Source of the DNA: Gilliamella sp. Pas-s25
GTDB lineage: Bacteria > Pseudomonadota > Gammaproteobacteria > Enterobacterales > Orbaceae
Length of the DNA: 64,000 bases
Assembly: GCF_009795885.1 (NCBI RefSeq)
Contig: NZ_WTEV01000003.1
Location: 1-64,000, forward strand
Direction: 5' to 3'
The notes beneath the pieces were generated by a model that saw nothing but the letters and a program-made list of their open reading frames with translations, was not told the DNA's origin and made no database searches. Made by a program: the position numbers and the translations under genes. Positions within the stretch are counted from its first letter, which is position 1. The number at the start of each line of letters is the position of its first letter. This document shows, one piece after another, positions 30,282-39,929 of this stretch.

Positions 30282-31649
30282 ATGTTCGAGAATTTAACCG
30301 ACCGTTTATCACAGACATTCCGCAATATCAGTGGTCGTGGACGACTATCTGAAGACAATATTAAAGATGCGTTGCGCGATGTGCGTATGGCATTACTCGA
30401 AGCTGATGTTGCCCTGCCTGTGGTTCGTGAATTTATTAATCAAGTTAAAGAAAAAGCTGTTGGATTAGATGTCAGCAAGAGTCTAACACCAGGTCAAGAA
30501 TTTATCAAAATAGTTCAAGATGAACTCACCAGTGCAATGGGGGAAGTCAATAGTTCACTCAATTTGGCAACCCAACCACCTGCCGTAATGTTAATGGCAG
30601 GGTTACAAGGTGCCGGTAAAACAACCAGTGTTGCTAAACTGGCTAAATTTCTAAAAGAAAAACAGAAAAAGAAAGTGCTAGTAGTGTCTGCCGATGTTTA
30701 TCGACCTGCTGCAATTAAACAGTTAGAAACACTGGCTAAAGCGATTGATGTTGAGTTTTTTCCATCTGATATTACTGAAAAACCGGTCAGTATTGTAAAT
30801 AAAGCTATTTCTCATGCAAAATTACAATTCTTTGATGTACTTATTGTCGATACTGCGGGTCGTTTGCATGTTGATAACGACATGATGGATGAAATCAAAG
30901 CGCTTCATCAAGCCATTAATCCAATTGAGACATTATTTGTGGTCGACGCCATGACCGGGCAAGATGCAGCCAATACGGCTAAAGCATTCAATGATGCTTT
31001 GCCACTTACCGGTGTAATTTTAACCAAAGTTGATGGTGATGCGCGTGGTGGTGCGGCGCTATCCATTCGGCATATTACTGGTAAGCCGATAAAATTCTTA
31101 GGGATGGGTGAAAAAACTGACGCTTTAGAGCCGTTTTACCCCGATCGCATTGCTTCGCGCATCTTAGGTATGGGTGATGTGCTCTCTTTGATTGAAGAAT
31201 TACAGCATAATGTTGATCGCGAAAAAGCAGAGAAAATCGCCAAAAAACTGAAAAAAGGCGATAAATTCGATTTTAATGACTTTCAAGAACAACTCAAGCA
31301 GATGCGTAATATGGGCGGAATGGGTGCAATGCTTGCTAAATTACCAGGTATTGGGCAACTTCCTGATCATATCAAAGCGCAGATGGATGATAAAATCACC
31401 ATCAAAATGGAAGCTATCATTGGCTCAATGACATTAAAAGAACGCGCTAATCCTGAAATCATTAAAGGATCACGCAAACGCCGTATTGCAAAAGGTTCAG
31501 GCACTCAAGTGCAAGATGTCAACAAACTCTTAAAACAGTTTGAAGATATGCAAAAGATGATGAAGAAAATGAAAGGCGGTGGCATGATGAAGATGATGCG
31601 TCAAATGAAAGGGTTAATGGGTGGCGGTATGGGATTCCCTCCTCGTTAA
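30282..31649 (+). CDS. ffh: Signal recognition particle protein Ffh
   Basis: 455 residues. N domain, then GTPase G domain with AGLQGAGKTTSVAKLAKFL, DTAGRLHVD and TKVDGDARGG, and a methionine-rich M domain (MQKMMKKMKGGGMMKMMRQM) that binds signal sequences and 4.5S RNA. With FtsY it targets membrane proteins to the translocon. AGAG lies upstream of the ATG. Two hairpins follow the stop. Confidence 0.97.
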   Translation: MFENLTDRLSQTFRNISGRGRLSEDNIKDALRDVRMALLEADVALPVVREFINQVKEKAVGLDVSKSLTPGQEFIKIVQDELTSAMGEVNSSLNLATQPPAVMLMAGLQGAGKTTSVAKLAKFLKEKQKKKVLVVSADVYRPAAIKQLETLAKAIDVEFFPSDITEKPVSIVNKAISHAKLQFFDVLIVDTAGRLHVDNDMMDEIKALHQAINPIETLFVVDAMTGQDAANTAKAFNDALPLTGVILTKVDGDARGGAALSIRHITGKPIKFLGMGEKTDALEPFYPDRIASRILGMGDVLSLIEELQHNVDREKAEKIAKKLKKGDKFDFNDFQEQLKQMRNMGGMGAMLAKLPGIGQLPDHIKAQMDDKITIKMEAIIGSMTLKERANPEIIKGSRKRRIAKGSGTQVQDVNKLLKQFEDMQKMMKKMKGGGMMKMMRQMKGLMGGGMGFPPR

Positions 31650-31710
31650 ATCATCACAGCCTGTTTCAACTAAAATAAGTGATAGCAATCTATCACTATC
31701 ACTTTTCCGC

Positions 31711-31745
31711 AATATTATCGCGCTTATAAACAGCGCGATAATATT
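31711..31745. terminator. Long hairpin between ffh and rhtA
   Basis: AATATTATCGCGC and GCGCGATAATATT form a perfect 13-bp stem with a 9-base loop. A second stem (AAGTGATAG / CTATCACTT) precedes it near 31677. Lying between convergent genes it probably ends both transcripts, though the T-run is short. Confidence 0.55.
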
Positions 31746-31759
31746 TCCCATTGACAAAT

Positions 31760-32632
31760 TTAATTGCTTGGTTTAATCGATTTAACCTTTGTTGGTCTGC
31801 TCATTGTAAGTACTGTACCTATCGATGATATAATAATAAACACAATGGCTAGCCACTGATAGTGGGTTAACTGTTCATGCAAAACAATGAATCCAGAAAG
31901 TGCGGCAAAAACAGGTGATAAACTCATTAATGTACTAAATGTCTGCGCCGGTAATTTGGGTAGTGCAATCATATCCAAACCATAAGGAATGGCCGATGCT
32001 AATAGCGAAACCACAAAAATCAGTGGTAGTAATTCCAACGAGAACAGGGCACTGCCAGTTTGCCAGATGCCGATAGGAAATAAAAAACACGAAGCAATAA
32101 CCGATCCAATCGCTACACTTGCTGGACCATAAATAGCACTCGCTTTGCGTCCAAATAAAATATAACATGCCCAACCACTTCCCGCTAATAGCGCAAATAA
32201 AATACCCATTGGATCTAAATTACTTGATGCTTGAGTTAGTGGTAAAAGCATAGCTAGCCCTACAATTGCAATACCTAACCAAATAAAATCAAGCACTTTT
32301 TGTGAAGCGCACATCGCCACCATAATCGGTCCGGTCAGTTCAATGGCAACAGCAATACCAAGCGGAATTCTAGAGATTGCGTTATAAAACGCTAAATTCA
32401 TGCAACCAATTGAAATACCATATAAAAATATATATTTCAGGGCTTGTTTTGTCATTGCTTTACGCCACGGTTTGAAGATTAACACTAACATAATTGCCGA
32501 AAAAAATAATCGCCACGCTGTCATTCCCTCTGGCCCTAACACCGGAAATAGATATTTGGCTATAGACGCACTGCCTTGAACCGAAATCATCGAAATAAAA
32601 ATTAACAAAACAGGCCAAGACCTTTTTAGCAT
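31760..32632 (-). CDS. rhtA: Threonine/homoserine exporter RhtA-like
   Basis: 290 residues, ten membrane helices of the EamA/DMT type. It aligns with E. coli RhtA: SIAKYLFPVLGPEGMTAWRL, IPLGIAVAIELTGPIMVA, YGPASVAIGSVIA and ALPKLPAQTFSTLMSLSP. The family exports threonine, homoserine and related amino acids. It converges on ffh. Confidence 0.85.
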   Translation of the reverse strand: MLKRSWPVLLIFISMISVQGSASIAKYLFPVLGPEGMTAWRLFFSAIMLVLIFKPWRKAMTKQALKYIFLYGISIGCMNLAFYNAISRIPLGIAVAIELTGPIMVAMCASQKVLDFIWLGIAIVGLAMLLPLTQASSNLDPMGILFALLAGSGWACYILFGRKASAIYGPASVAIGSVIASCFLFPIGIWQTGSALFSLELLPLIFVVSLLASAIPYGLDMIALPKLPAQTFSTLMSLSPVFAALSGFIVLHEQLTHYQWLAIVFIIISSIGTVLTMSRPTKVKSIKPSN

Positions 32633-32680
32633 AAATAATTACCTTAATTGAAGTTTGAAGTTGTTGTATATAAAACTCAT

Positions 32681-32730
32681 GACAAGAAGTTTCAGGAAAC
32701 CATGTGTTTGAGTATAAAAAACACATGGTT
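32681..32730. terminator. Hairpin plus repeat copy 3 between ispB and rhtA
   Basis: 32681-32696 is the reverse complement of the CCTGAAACTTNTTG repeat seen at 6435 and 29655. It abuts AACCATGTGTTT / AAACACATGGTT (32698-32730), a 12-bp stem. Lying just after the ispB stop on the - strand, it probably ends ispB transcription. Confidence 0.55.
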
Positions 32731-32757
32731 TTATTGATTTATTGGCTCATTGGTGAA

Positions 32758-33729
32758 TTAGTTTTCTCTTTTTACTGATAATAAGGCAAGATCTTGTAAC
32801 GCTTGTTTATAAGGTGAATCAGGTAAAATTGCAATAACGTCAAATGCTTTTTGCGCTTCTTTTTGAGCGGTTTGTAACGTAAAATCGAGCGAACCACATT
32901 CATCCATAATTTGTAAAATGCGATCTAATAATTGTCGACCATTACCTTGCTCTATGGCTTGACGAATTAATGCTGCATCTTGGGCATTTTTAGTGTGGTG
33001 CATAGCATGTAATAGCGGTAAAGTAGGTTTACCTTCATTGAGATCATCTCCTAAATTTTTACCTAATTTTTCATTACTATCGCCACTATAATCAAGCAAA
33101 TCATCGATGATTTGAAAGGCGGTCCCTAAAAATTTGCCATATTCTTGTAAAGCGAGTTCTTGCTGCGCATTAGCTCCAGCTAGAACCGCAGCCGAATGCG
33201 AGGTTGCCTCAAATAAACGTGCTGTTTTGCGATAAATCACCTCTAAATATTGTTCTTTGGTGATATCAGGATCGTTACAATTAATTAACTGTTGTACTTC
33301 GCCTTCAGCAATCACATTGGTTGCCGCCGACATAATGGTCAATACTTTAAAAGATTCGGTACGCACCATCATTTGAAAAGAGCGCGTATATATATAATCG
33401 CCAACCAGTACGCTTGCGGCATTGCCAAAAAGTGCATTAGCGGTTGATTTGCCACGGCGTAAATCTGATTCATCAACAACATCATCATGCAATAAGGTCG
33501 CTGTATGAATAAATTCAATAAAAGCCGCGGTAATAATATGTTTATCACCTTGATAGTTGAGCGCTTTGGCTATTAACAACGCGATTACTGGACGTATGCG
33601 CTTTCCACCACTGCTAATGATGTAATTGCCTAACTGATTTATCAAAGCCACATCAGAACTGAGTTCTGCTTGTATTGCTTGATTCACTTTGATTAAATCT
33701 TCTTTAACAAGATCGAGTATTTGATTCAT
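32758..33729 (-). CDS. ispB: Octaprenyl diphosphate synthase
   Basis: 323 residues from the ATG at 33729 (MNQILDLVKEDLIKVNQ), which aligns with the E. coli start; in-frame ATGs at 33744, 33756 and 33825 are possible, and no strong ribosome binding site decides. Both aspartate-rich motifs are present, LLHDDVVDESD and QIIDDLLDY. It makes the side chain of ubiquinone/menaquinone. It is divergent from tonB. Confidence 0.92.
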   Translation of the reverse strand: MNQILDLVKEDLIKVNQAIQAELSSDVALINQLGNYIISSGGKRIRPVIALLIAKALNYQGDKHIITAAFIEFIHTATLLHDDVVDESDLRRGKSTANALFGNAASVLVGDYIYTRSFQMMVRTESFKVLTIMSAATNVIAEGEVQQLINCNDPDITKEQYLEVIYRKTARLFEATSHSAAVLAGANAQQELALQEYGKFLGTAFQIIDDLLDYSGDSNEKLGKNLGDDLNEGKPTLPLLHAMHHTKNAQDAALIRQAIEQGNGRQLLDRILQIMDECGSLDFTLQTAQKEAQKAFDVIAILPDSPYKQALQDLALLSVKREN

Positions 33730-33843
33730 TGATGCAGTATTCATCAGCTTAACCATTATAAATAACAGATATTTACTTTCTATTATCTGATAAATATCAT
33801 GATGCAACAAGGTGTGATCTATCATATTTCAAAAAACACTACA

Positions 33844-33862
33844 AATGATAAGCATTTTCATT
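33844..33862. promoter_or_regulatory. Fur-box-like site before tonB
   Basis: AATGATAAGCATTTTCATT resembles the 19-bp Fur consensus with imperfect dyad symmetry (TGATAAG/ATTTTCA). It lies 25 bases upstream of tonB, where iron control is expected. The match is by eye only. Confidence 0.6.
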
Positions 33863-33886
33863 TAGAATACTGACCTTAAGTTAAAA

Positions 33887-34726
33887 ATGATTATTATTAT
33901 GAAGATTAACTTTGATATAGACATCGATAATACCAAGGTCCCTTTGTGTCCGACGAAAAAACAACCTATAAATGCCTATGCATGTACATCGGTATCTGTA
34001 CTGTCGCATCTTGTCTTATTTGCACTGCTCTTTAGTTCCGCTCTGTTTGCTAAAAATATTGTTGTCGATGAAGGCGATAATTCAATTAAAGCTATTATGG
34101 TCGATATCTCGCAATTGGCTGCACCAAAGCAATCATTAGTAGAAAATACCCCCGAAATTCAAGGCGTGGAAAATAGCGAACGGATCGATAACAAACAAAT
34201 CGAAGAACCCCCAATTGAACCTGTTATTGAGTCTGAAGTTGTTAAAGAAGAACAGCCTGAACCTATTCCCGAAAAAATGCCCGATAAGCCTACTGTTGAG
34301 CCAAAAAAGGAAGTTGTCGTCAAAAAAGAACCAAAACAAAAGAAAAAGCGCCCTCCTGCTCAAAAAGCGTCACGTCAACAAGTGAGACAAGAAGTGGTTA
34401 GCGACAACATTGCTAACACTGCTGTAGCTCCGCAGATTTCAGATAGTCGTCAATATTCTGGTAATCCTTCGCCAATTCGGCGCAACCAACCTGAATATCC
34501 ACGCCGAGCACTGGATATGCGTTTAGAGGGTTATGTAGTTGCGCTATTTGATGTAAACAGTGATGGGCGAGTTGAAAATATTCGAATTATAGAAGCAAAT
34601 CCTAATAATATTTTTAATCGCTCCGTGATTAATGCCATGAAAACATGGAAATATAAACCAATTGCGGCCAAAGACCTGAAAATAAAAATTATTTTTAACC
34701 GCGATAAATCAATTAGTTTGAACTAA
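33887..34726 (+). CDS. tonB: TonB energy transducer
   Basis: 279 residues; an in-frame ATG at 33899 is an equally good start. One N-terminal membrane anchor (HLVLFALLFSSALFA) is followed by a Pro/Glu/Lys-rich periplasmic spacer (IEEPPIEPVIESEV, EPKQKKKRPPAQK) and the C-terminal TonB domain with NQPEYPRRALDMRLEGYVVA and FNRSVINAMKTWKYKP. It powers outer-membrane uptake of iron chelates. exbB and exbD are not adjacent. Confidence 0.93.
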   Translation: MIIIMKINFDIDIDNTKVPLCPTKKQPINAYACTSVSVLSHLVLFALLFSSALFAKNIVVDEGDNSIKAIMVDISQLAAPKQSLVENTPEIQGVENSERIDNKQIEEPPIEPVIESEVVKEEQPEPIPEKMPDKPTVEPKKEVVVKKEPKQKKKRPPAQKASRQQVRQEVVSDNIANTAVAPQISDSRQYSGNPSPIRRNQPEYPRRALDMRLEGYVVALFDVNSDGRVENIRIIEANPNNIFNRSVINAMKTWKYKPIAAKDLKIKIIFNRDKSISLN

Positions 34727-34755
34727 TAACAAGTGATATAGACAGCAATAAAAGA

Positions 34756-34784
34756 GCCATAATTTCTGTTGAAGAAATTACGGC
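34756..34784. terminator. Hairpin between tonB and pepP
   Basis: GCCATAATTTC and GAAATTACGGC form an 11-bp stem with one mismatch and a short loop between two convergent genes. It lacks a clear T-run, so termination is only probable. Confidence 0.4.
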
Positions 34785-34794
34785 AATAGCGTGA

Positions 34795-36114
34795 CTAATG
34801 AGTAAGTGTGTTTGTCATCAACTGTTCAATTTGATGCGGATCTTTAGGCACATTACTGGTCAATACATCATTTCCTGTCTCAGTAATTAAAATATTATCT
34901 TCAATGCGAATACCAATGCCTTTATATTGTGTTGGTACATCTGCATCTTGATTAATATAGAGTCCGGGTTCAACGGTTAATACCATCCCTGGCGCTAAAA
35001 TGCGATCGCGACCTCTACCCACATCATGCACATCTATGCCTAGCCAGTGTCCTAAACCATGCATATAAAATGCGGTATAAGCTTTATTGGCAATTAACGT
35101 TTCAACATCACCATGCATAATGCCTAATTTAACTAAACCTGCTACCATCGTTCTAACTATATGATTATTCACTTCCATGATTGATGTGCCGGGCTTAAAT
35201 AATTCAATCGCTTGATATTGCGCTGCTAACACTATGTCATAAATCTCACGTTGAGCTTGGCTAAATTGACCATTAACAGGAAAAGTACGAGTAATATCAC
35301 CTGCATAGTATTGGTATTCACACCCAGCATCAATTAAAACTAAATCTCCATCCTTTAGCTGCTCACTATTATTTTCATAATGTAAAATACAACCATTATT
35401 ACCACCGCCAACAATAGTGTTATAAGATGGAAAGCGTGCACCATGCCAAGCAAATTCGTGTAAGATTTCAGCCTCTAGTTGGTATTCAAACATTAATGGT
35501 TTGCACTTTTGCATTGCTCTAATATGGGCTTGTGCACTAATTTCACAAGCTTGTCGTAAAATTTTGATTTCAAAATCTGATTTAAACATACGCATTTCAT
35601 GGACTATTGGTCGCCAATCAATCATGCTGTTGGGGGCAGAAAGATTAATTCGACTACCTTGTCGTAAAATACGCATGGCACGATCAACAATTTTATCGGC
35701 ATAGGCATACTGTTGATCAGCATGATAAATCGCCGTTTTGCCATTTAATAAATCAGGTAATATTGTATCTATCTCATCAAAGGGATGCGCCTTATCAACC
35801 CAAATTGCGCCTAATGCGGCTTGTTGACCTAAACGGTAACCTGTCCATGTTTCTGCAAGCGTATCTTTTTTACGATTAAATAATACATATCTAGGTGTAT
35901 TATCATTTTGTTTAACAACAGCAAAAACCGCTTCTGGCTCGGCAAAAAGCGTAAAATACCAAAAATCGCTATTTTGCCGATATGGATAATGGGTGTCATT
36001 ACTACGCGCGGCTTCAGGAGCAGCAAAAAAAAGTGCAATACTATTTGGCACCATTTGAGCTAATAATCTTTCTCGACGTGCCAAAAGTTCTGTTTTGATA
36101 TCAGTGTTTATCAT
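34795..36114 (-). CDS. pepP: Xaa-Pro aminopeptidase P
   Basis: 439 residues, M24B family. Metal ligands are in VLIDAGCEYQYYAGDITRTF, HGLGHWLGIDVHD, LTVEPGLYI and GIGIRIEDN. It removes N-terminal residues preceding proline. It follows ygfB by 27 bases, the same order as in E. coli (ygfB-pepP), but the usual downstream ubiH is absent. Confidence 0.95.
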   Translation of the reverse strand: MINTDIKTELLARRERLLAQMVPNSIALFFAAPEAARSNDTHYPYRQNSDFWYFTLFAEPEAVFAVVKQNDNTPRYVLFNRKKDTLAETWTGYRLGQQAALGAIWVDKAHPFDEIDTILPDLLNGKTAIYHADQQYAYADKIVDRAMRILRQGSRINLSAPNSMIDWRPIVHEMRMFKSDFEIKILRQACEISAQAHIRAMQKCKPLMFEYQLEAEILHEFAWHGARFPSYNTIVGGGNNGCILHYENNSEQLKDGDLVLIDAGCEYQYYAGDITRTFPVNGQFSQAQREIYDIVLAAQYQAIELFKPGTSIMEVNNHIVRTMVAGLVKLGIMHGDVETLIANKAYTAFYMHGLGHWLGIDVHDVGRGRDRILAPGMVLTVEPGLYINQDADVPTQYKGIGIRIEDNILITETGNDVLTSNVPKDPHQIEQLMTNTLTH

Positions 36115-36141
36115 TGTAATGACCTTGAAAATGTATAATTA

Positions 36142-36684
36142 TTAATGGATTGTTGGGATGATATCTGGCTCATTAAATTCATCAAAACATAGCATAGAAG
36201 TGATGCGAACATACTCTTTAATCTCTTCAAAAGCAAAACCAAGCTCTTGTTGATCTTCATTTTCATCATAACCTAGTGTAACAATTTGCCGTAGGTCATA
36301 AATCGCTTCACCAACATCACCTTTGATATGATTGATTTTAGGTTGCACAAGGCCAATACCAAGTAAGAAATGATTTACCCAGCCAACTAAATCATCAAGC
36401 TGTGAATATAAATCTTTGTCACTAAGCAATAATTGAAAGCTAAAATCTTCATCAAAGAATTGTTGTTTGATATGCGTGTAAAGTTGACTAATTTTCTCAT
36501 CTAATGATGCAGGCATTTTTTGACCATTATTTAACATATCTTCAACCAATGGACGCCAGCTTTCATCATAATTACCGCCAGCTAATATACCCGACAAAAA
36601 ACCATGCAGCTCAGCTGCGGTAATACCGATTTTATTTTGGATTAGTTGACGATTAAATTCGTCGTAATTGATAATATTTGACAT
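36142..36684 (-). CDS. ygfB: UPF0149 family protein YgfB
   Basis: 180 residues from the ATG at 36684 (MSNIINYDEFNRQLIQN), with AGGG eight bases upstream; an in-frame GTG nine bases earlier is too close. Family features are ITAAELHGFLSGILAGGNYD, WVNHFLLGIGL and a C-terminal FEEIKEYVR. The family is a soluble helical protein of uncertain cellular role. It is the first gene of a pair with pepP. Confidence 0.9.
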   Translation of the reverse strand: MSNIINYDEFNRQLIQNKIGITAAELHGFLSGILAGGNYDESWRPLVEDMLNNGQKMPASLDEKISQLYTHIKQQFFDEDFSFQLLLSDKDLYSQLDDLVGWVNHFLLGIGLVQPKINHIKGDVGEAIYDLRQIVTLGYDENEDQQELGFAFEEIKEYVRITSMLCFDEFNEPDIIPTIH

Positions 36685-36809
36685 AAACTTCACCCTAATC
36701 TTATTACATCAGGGAAAAATGCACCCTGCACTTTCTCTGATTATTAGTATATAATTCGTATTCACTTGTAAATAATAAACAGGTTACTGTGCTTTATAAA
36801 GGAATTATT

Positions 36810-37160
36810 TTGAACATTGTGGGATTAATCGTGAAATTGCCTTTGCAATTATTATTTCTTGCAGGATTATTATCATTAACCGCCTGTAGCTCATTGTTAT
36901 CGAATAAAGGCGTCATTATCCTTGATGTGCAAGATAAAATACACACCGATGTAACCAGTCAAAATTTACCTAAAGCTTATAAATTAGGTAATAGTGAACA
37001 AGAATTACAGCGATTTGAAACTTTCTGTAGAGAAGAGATCCGCGCATCAAAGCTTGATGGCAGTGAAGAAATCGTTTTTGAAAACATTAAACATGGAATC
37101 CATGGACAGGTAGAATTTAAAAAGTGTAGCGATAAAGTCACCCGTATCTACCGATACTGA
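36810..37160 (+). CDS. Small putative lipoprotein
   Basis: 116 residues from a TTG at 36810 that has AAAGGA at ideal spacing; a GTG 21 bases upstream is the alternative. The signal peptide ends in lipobox SLTAC-SS. The mature part contains two further cysteines (FCREEI, FKKCSDK), which could form a disulfide. I do not recognise the family. Confidence 0.65.
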   Translation: MNIVGLIVKLPLQLLFLAGLLSLTACSSLLSNKGVIILDVQDKIHTDVTSQNLPKAYKLGNSEQELQRFETFCREEIRASKLDGSEEIVFENIKHGIHGQVEFKKCSDKVTRIYRY

Positions 37161-37296
37161 CAAAATATGGCTATCTTTATCAATTAAAGTTAATACGATT
37201 GACCTAATATAAAAGATATATGAAATCTTACTAGCCTTTCAGGCGGTTTTTATTTATATTGGTCGCTGAAATAAAAATATTTGGGAGTCAAATAAT

Positions 37297-37554
37297 ATGT
37301 ATAAACAAGATGTAACCATTACTGCATCTAACGGTCTTCATACTCGCCCTGCAGCGCAATTTGTGAAAGAAGCCAAAAACTTTAATGCAGAAATTACTGT
37401 CACATCTAATGGAAAAAGTGCAAGCGCTAAAAGCCTATTTAAATTACAAACATTAGGTTTATCACAAGGCACAACCATTACCATTGCTGCCGAAGGTGAA
37501 GATGAAAAAGACGCAGTTGATCATTTAGTAAAATTAATTCCTGAATTGGAATAA
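37297..37554 (+). CDS. ptsH: Phosphocarrier protein HPr
   Basis: 85 residues. Phosphorylated His15 lies in [11 protein letters not shown] and the conserved Ser46 in AKSLFKLQ. HPr passes phosphate from Enzyme I to sugar-specific EIIA proteins. GGGAG precedes the ATG. It heads ptsH-ptsI-crr. Confidence 0.97.
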   Translation: MYKQDVTITASNGLHTRPAAQFVKEAKNFNAEITVTSNGKSASAKSLFKLQTLGLSQGTTITIAAEGEDEKDAVDHLVKLIPELE

Positions 37555-37606
37555 TAACTCCCGATTAGCTATGAAAGGTTTTAAAATTGAATAAGGATTA
37601 AATGTT

Positions 37607-39334
37607 ATGGTCTCAGGTATACTTGTTTCCCCTGGTATCGCTTTTGCTAAAGCGCTATTATTAAAAGAAGAACCTATTGTTATTAGCAATAGACAAATTC
37701 TTGATAGCAAGATTGACGCTGAAATTGCGCGGTTTAAAGAAGCTCGAGAAAAATCAAGCGAGCAATTACATGCAATTATGGAACGCGCAAAATCCACATT
37801 AGGCGAAGATAAAGCCGCTATTTTTGAAGGGCATATTATGCTTCTTGAAGATGAGGATCTTGAACAAGAAGTGATTTTGCGCATCCAAAGTAAACATTCA
37901 AGCGCAGATGCCGCTGTTCAATCTGTTTTTGAAACTCAAGCTAAAGAACTAGAAAATTTAGATGATGAATATCTAAAAGAACGTGCTGCAGATATTCGTG
38001 ATATCGGTAAACGATTACTCAAAAATATTTTAGGTATTGAAATTGTTGACTTGAGTGCTATTAGCCAACCTTGTATTTTAGTTGCAACCGACTTAACGCC
38101 GTCTGAAACAGCTCAGCTAAACTTAGAAATGGTATTAGGTTTTATTACTGATGCAGGGGGGCGTACTTCACATACCTCTATCATGGCTCGTTCTTTAGAA
38201 ATCCCTGCTATTGTTGGAACATCAAATGCTACTCAAGCAATCAAACAAGGTGATTTTGTTATTTTAGATGCGATCAATAATGCTATTTATATCAATCCAG
38301 ATCACACAACTCAAGAAAAGTTAAAACAAGTTCAAACTAAATATATTAGTGATAAAGAAGAATTGGCTAAATTAAAAGATCTACCGGCTGTAACCCTTGA
38401 TGGTCACCAAGTAGAAATTTGCGGCAACATTGGTACAGTGCGTGATATTGCAGGTGCTGAACGTAATGGTTACGAAGGTGTTGGTCTATACCGCACTGAA
38501 TTCTTATTTATGGATCGCGAAGCTTATCCTGATGAAGAAGAGCAATTTAAAGCTTATAAAGAAGTAGCCGAATCAACCAATGGTTTATCGGTAATTGTCC
38601 GTACTATGGATATCGGTGGCGATAAAGATGTGCCATATATGCACTTACCAAAAGAAGAAAATCCATTCTTAGGCTGGCGTGCAATTCGTATCAGTTTAGA
38701 TCGTAAAGAAGTTCTTCATGCACAATTACGCGCAATTTTACGCGCTTCAGCATTTGGTAAATTGCGTATTATGTTCCCAATGATTATTTCTGTGGAAGAA
38801 ATCCGTATATTAAAATCTGAAATCAATATTCTTAAAGAACAATTAAATACCGAAGGCAAAGCGTTTGATAAAAATATTGAAATTGGTGTAATGATTGAAA
38901 CGCCAGCAGCGGCTGTGATTGCACATCACTTAGCCAAAGAAGTTGATTTCTTTAGTATCGGAACCAATGACTTAACACAATATACGCTTGCTGTTGATCG
39001 TGGTAACGAGCTGATCTCTCACCTTTATAACCCTCTTTCACCTTCAGTATTAACATTGATTAAAAAAGTGATCGATGCCTCTCATAAAGAAGGTAAATGG
39101 ACAGGGATGTGTGGTGAGCTTGCTGGTGATGAAAGAGCGACAATCTTATTACTTGGTATGGGACTTGATGAATTTAGTATGAGTGCTGTATCTATTCCTA
39201 AAATTAAGAAATTAATTCGTAATACGAATTATGAAGAGGCAAAGAAATTTGCTGATGCTGCGCTAGAAAAAGCAACCGCTAAAGAAATTATTGATTTAAT
39301 TGAAAATTACACTGCTGAAAAGCAAATTTGTTAG
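37607..39334 (+). CDS. ptsI: PTS Enzyme I
   Basis: 575 residues, full length. The phosphohistidine is His189 in [20 protein letters not shown]. The C-terminal PEP-binding TIM barrel has [36 protein letters not shown] and [11 protein letters not shown]. It transfers phosphate from PEP to HPr. It is followed by crr after 9 bases. Confidence 0.97.
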   Translation: MVSGILVSPGIAFAKALLLKEEPIVISNRQILDSKIDAEIARFKEAREKSSEQLHAIMERAKSTLGEDKAAIFEGHIMLLEDEDLEQEVILRIQSKHSSADAAVQSVFETQAKELENLDDEYLKERAADIRDIGKRLLKNILGIEIVDLSAISQPCILVATDLTPSETAQLNLEMVLGFITDAGGRTSHTSIMARSLEIPAIVGTSNATQAIKQGDFVILDAINNAIYINPDHTTQEKLKQVQTKYISDKEELAKLKDLPAVTLDGHQVEICGNIGTVRDIAGAERNGYEGVGLYRTEFLFMDREAYPDEEEQFKAYKEVAESTNGLSVIVRTMDIGGDKDVPYMHLPKEENPFLGWRAIRISLDRKEVLHAQLRAILRASAFGKLRIMFPMIISVEEIRILKSEINILKEQLNTEGKAFDKNIEIGVMIETPAAAVIAHHLAKEVDFFSIGTNDLTQYTLAVDRGNELISHLYNPLSPSVLTLIKKVIDASHKEGKWTGMCGELAGDERATILLLGMGLDEFSMSAVSIPKIKKLIRNTNYEEAKKFADAALEKATAKEIIDLIENYTAEKQIC

Positions 39335-39343
39335 GAGACAATG

Positions 39344-39847
39344 ATGGGTCTATTCGATAAAATTAAACAATTTGTATCCGATGATAGTAAAAATAGCATC
39401 GAGATTATTGCTCCTTTAAGTGGCGAAATTGTCAAAATCGAAGATGTACCAGATGTGGTTTTTGCTGAAAAAATCGTTGGTGATGGAGTAGCAATTAAAC
39501 CTTCTGGCAATAAAATTGTTGCACCATTAAGTGGTAAAATCGGCAAAATCTTCGAAACTAATCATGCTTTTGCTTTAGAATCAGATGAAGGCATTGAACT
39601 TTTTGTTCATTTTGGTATTGATACTGTGGAACTAAAAGGTGAAGGTTTTACTCGAATTGCCGAAGAAGGCCAACAAGTTAAAGCAGGCGATACCATTATT
39701 GAAATTGACCTACCACTACTTGAAAGTAAAGCAAAATCCGTATTAACACCTGTGGTTATTTCTAATATGGAAACAATTGTGGAACTCACCAAACTATCAG
39801 GTGCAGTAGAAGCAGGTAAAACGCCAATAATGCGAATTAAAAAGTAA
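39344..39847 (+). CDS. crr: PTS EIIA-Glc
   Basis: 167 residues from the second of two adjacent ATGs (39344, [16 protein letters not shown]), as in E. coli, with AGGAG six bases upstream. The active histidine is His89 in [16 protein letters not shown]. It phosphorylates the glucose permease and controls adenylate cyclase and inducer exclusion. Last gene of the pts operon. Confidence 0.97.
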   Translation: MGLFDKIKQFVSDDSKNSIEIIAPLSGEIVKIEDVPDVVFAEKIVGDGVAIKPSGNKIVAPLSGKIGKIFETNHAFALESDEGIELFVHFGIDTVELKGEGFTRIAEEGQQVKAGDTIIEIDLPLLESKAKSVLTPVVISNMETIVELTKLSGAVEAGKTPIMRIKK

Positions 39848-39866
39848 TAAATATTGCTTATAAAAA

Positions 39867-39895
39867 AACCTTCAGCTTAAGCTGAAGGTTTTTGT
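39867..39895. terminator. Bidirectional terminator between crr and pgi
   Basis: AACCTTCAGC / GCTGAAGGTT with loop TTAA forms a perfect 10-bp stem with a T-run on the right and an A-run on the left. It can end both crr (+) and pgi (-) transcripts. Confidence 0.9.
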
Positions 39896-39929
39896 TTTAT
39901 ACTCACCTATAGGTATTTTCTAAAACATC

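Noticed and set aside
34136-34363. 75-codon Phe/Asn-rich frame antisense to tonB
   Set aside because: It is the complement of the Pro/Glu/Lys-rich TonB spacer, a known source of spurious frames.
37230-37253. Terminator before ptsH (AGCCTTTCAGGCGGTTTTTA)
   Set aside because: The stem is only four base pairs; not strong enough to list.
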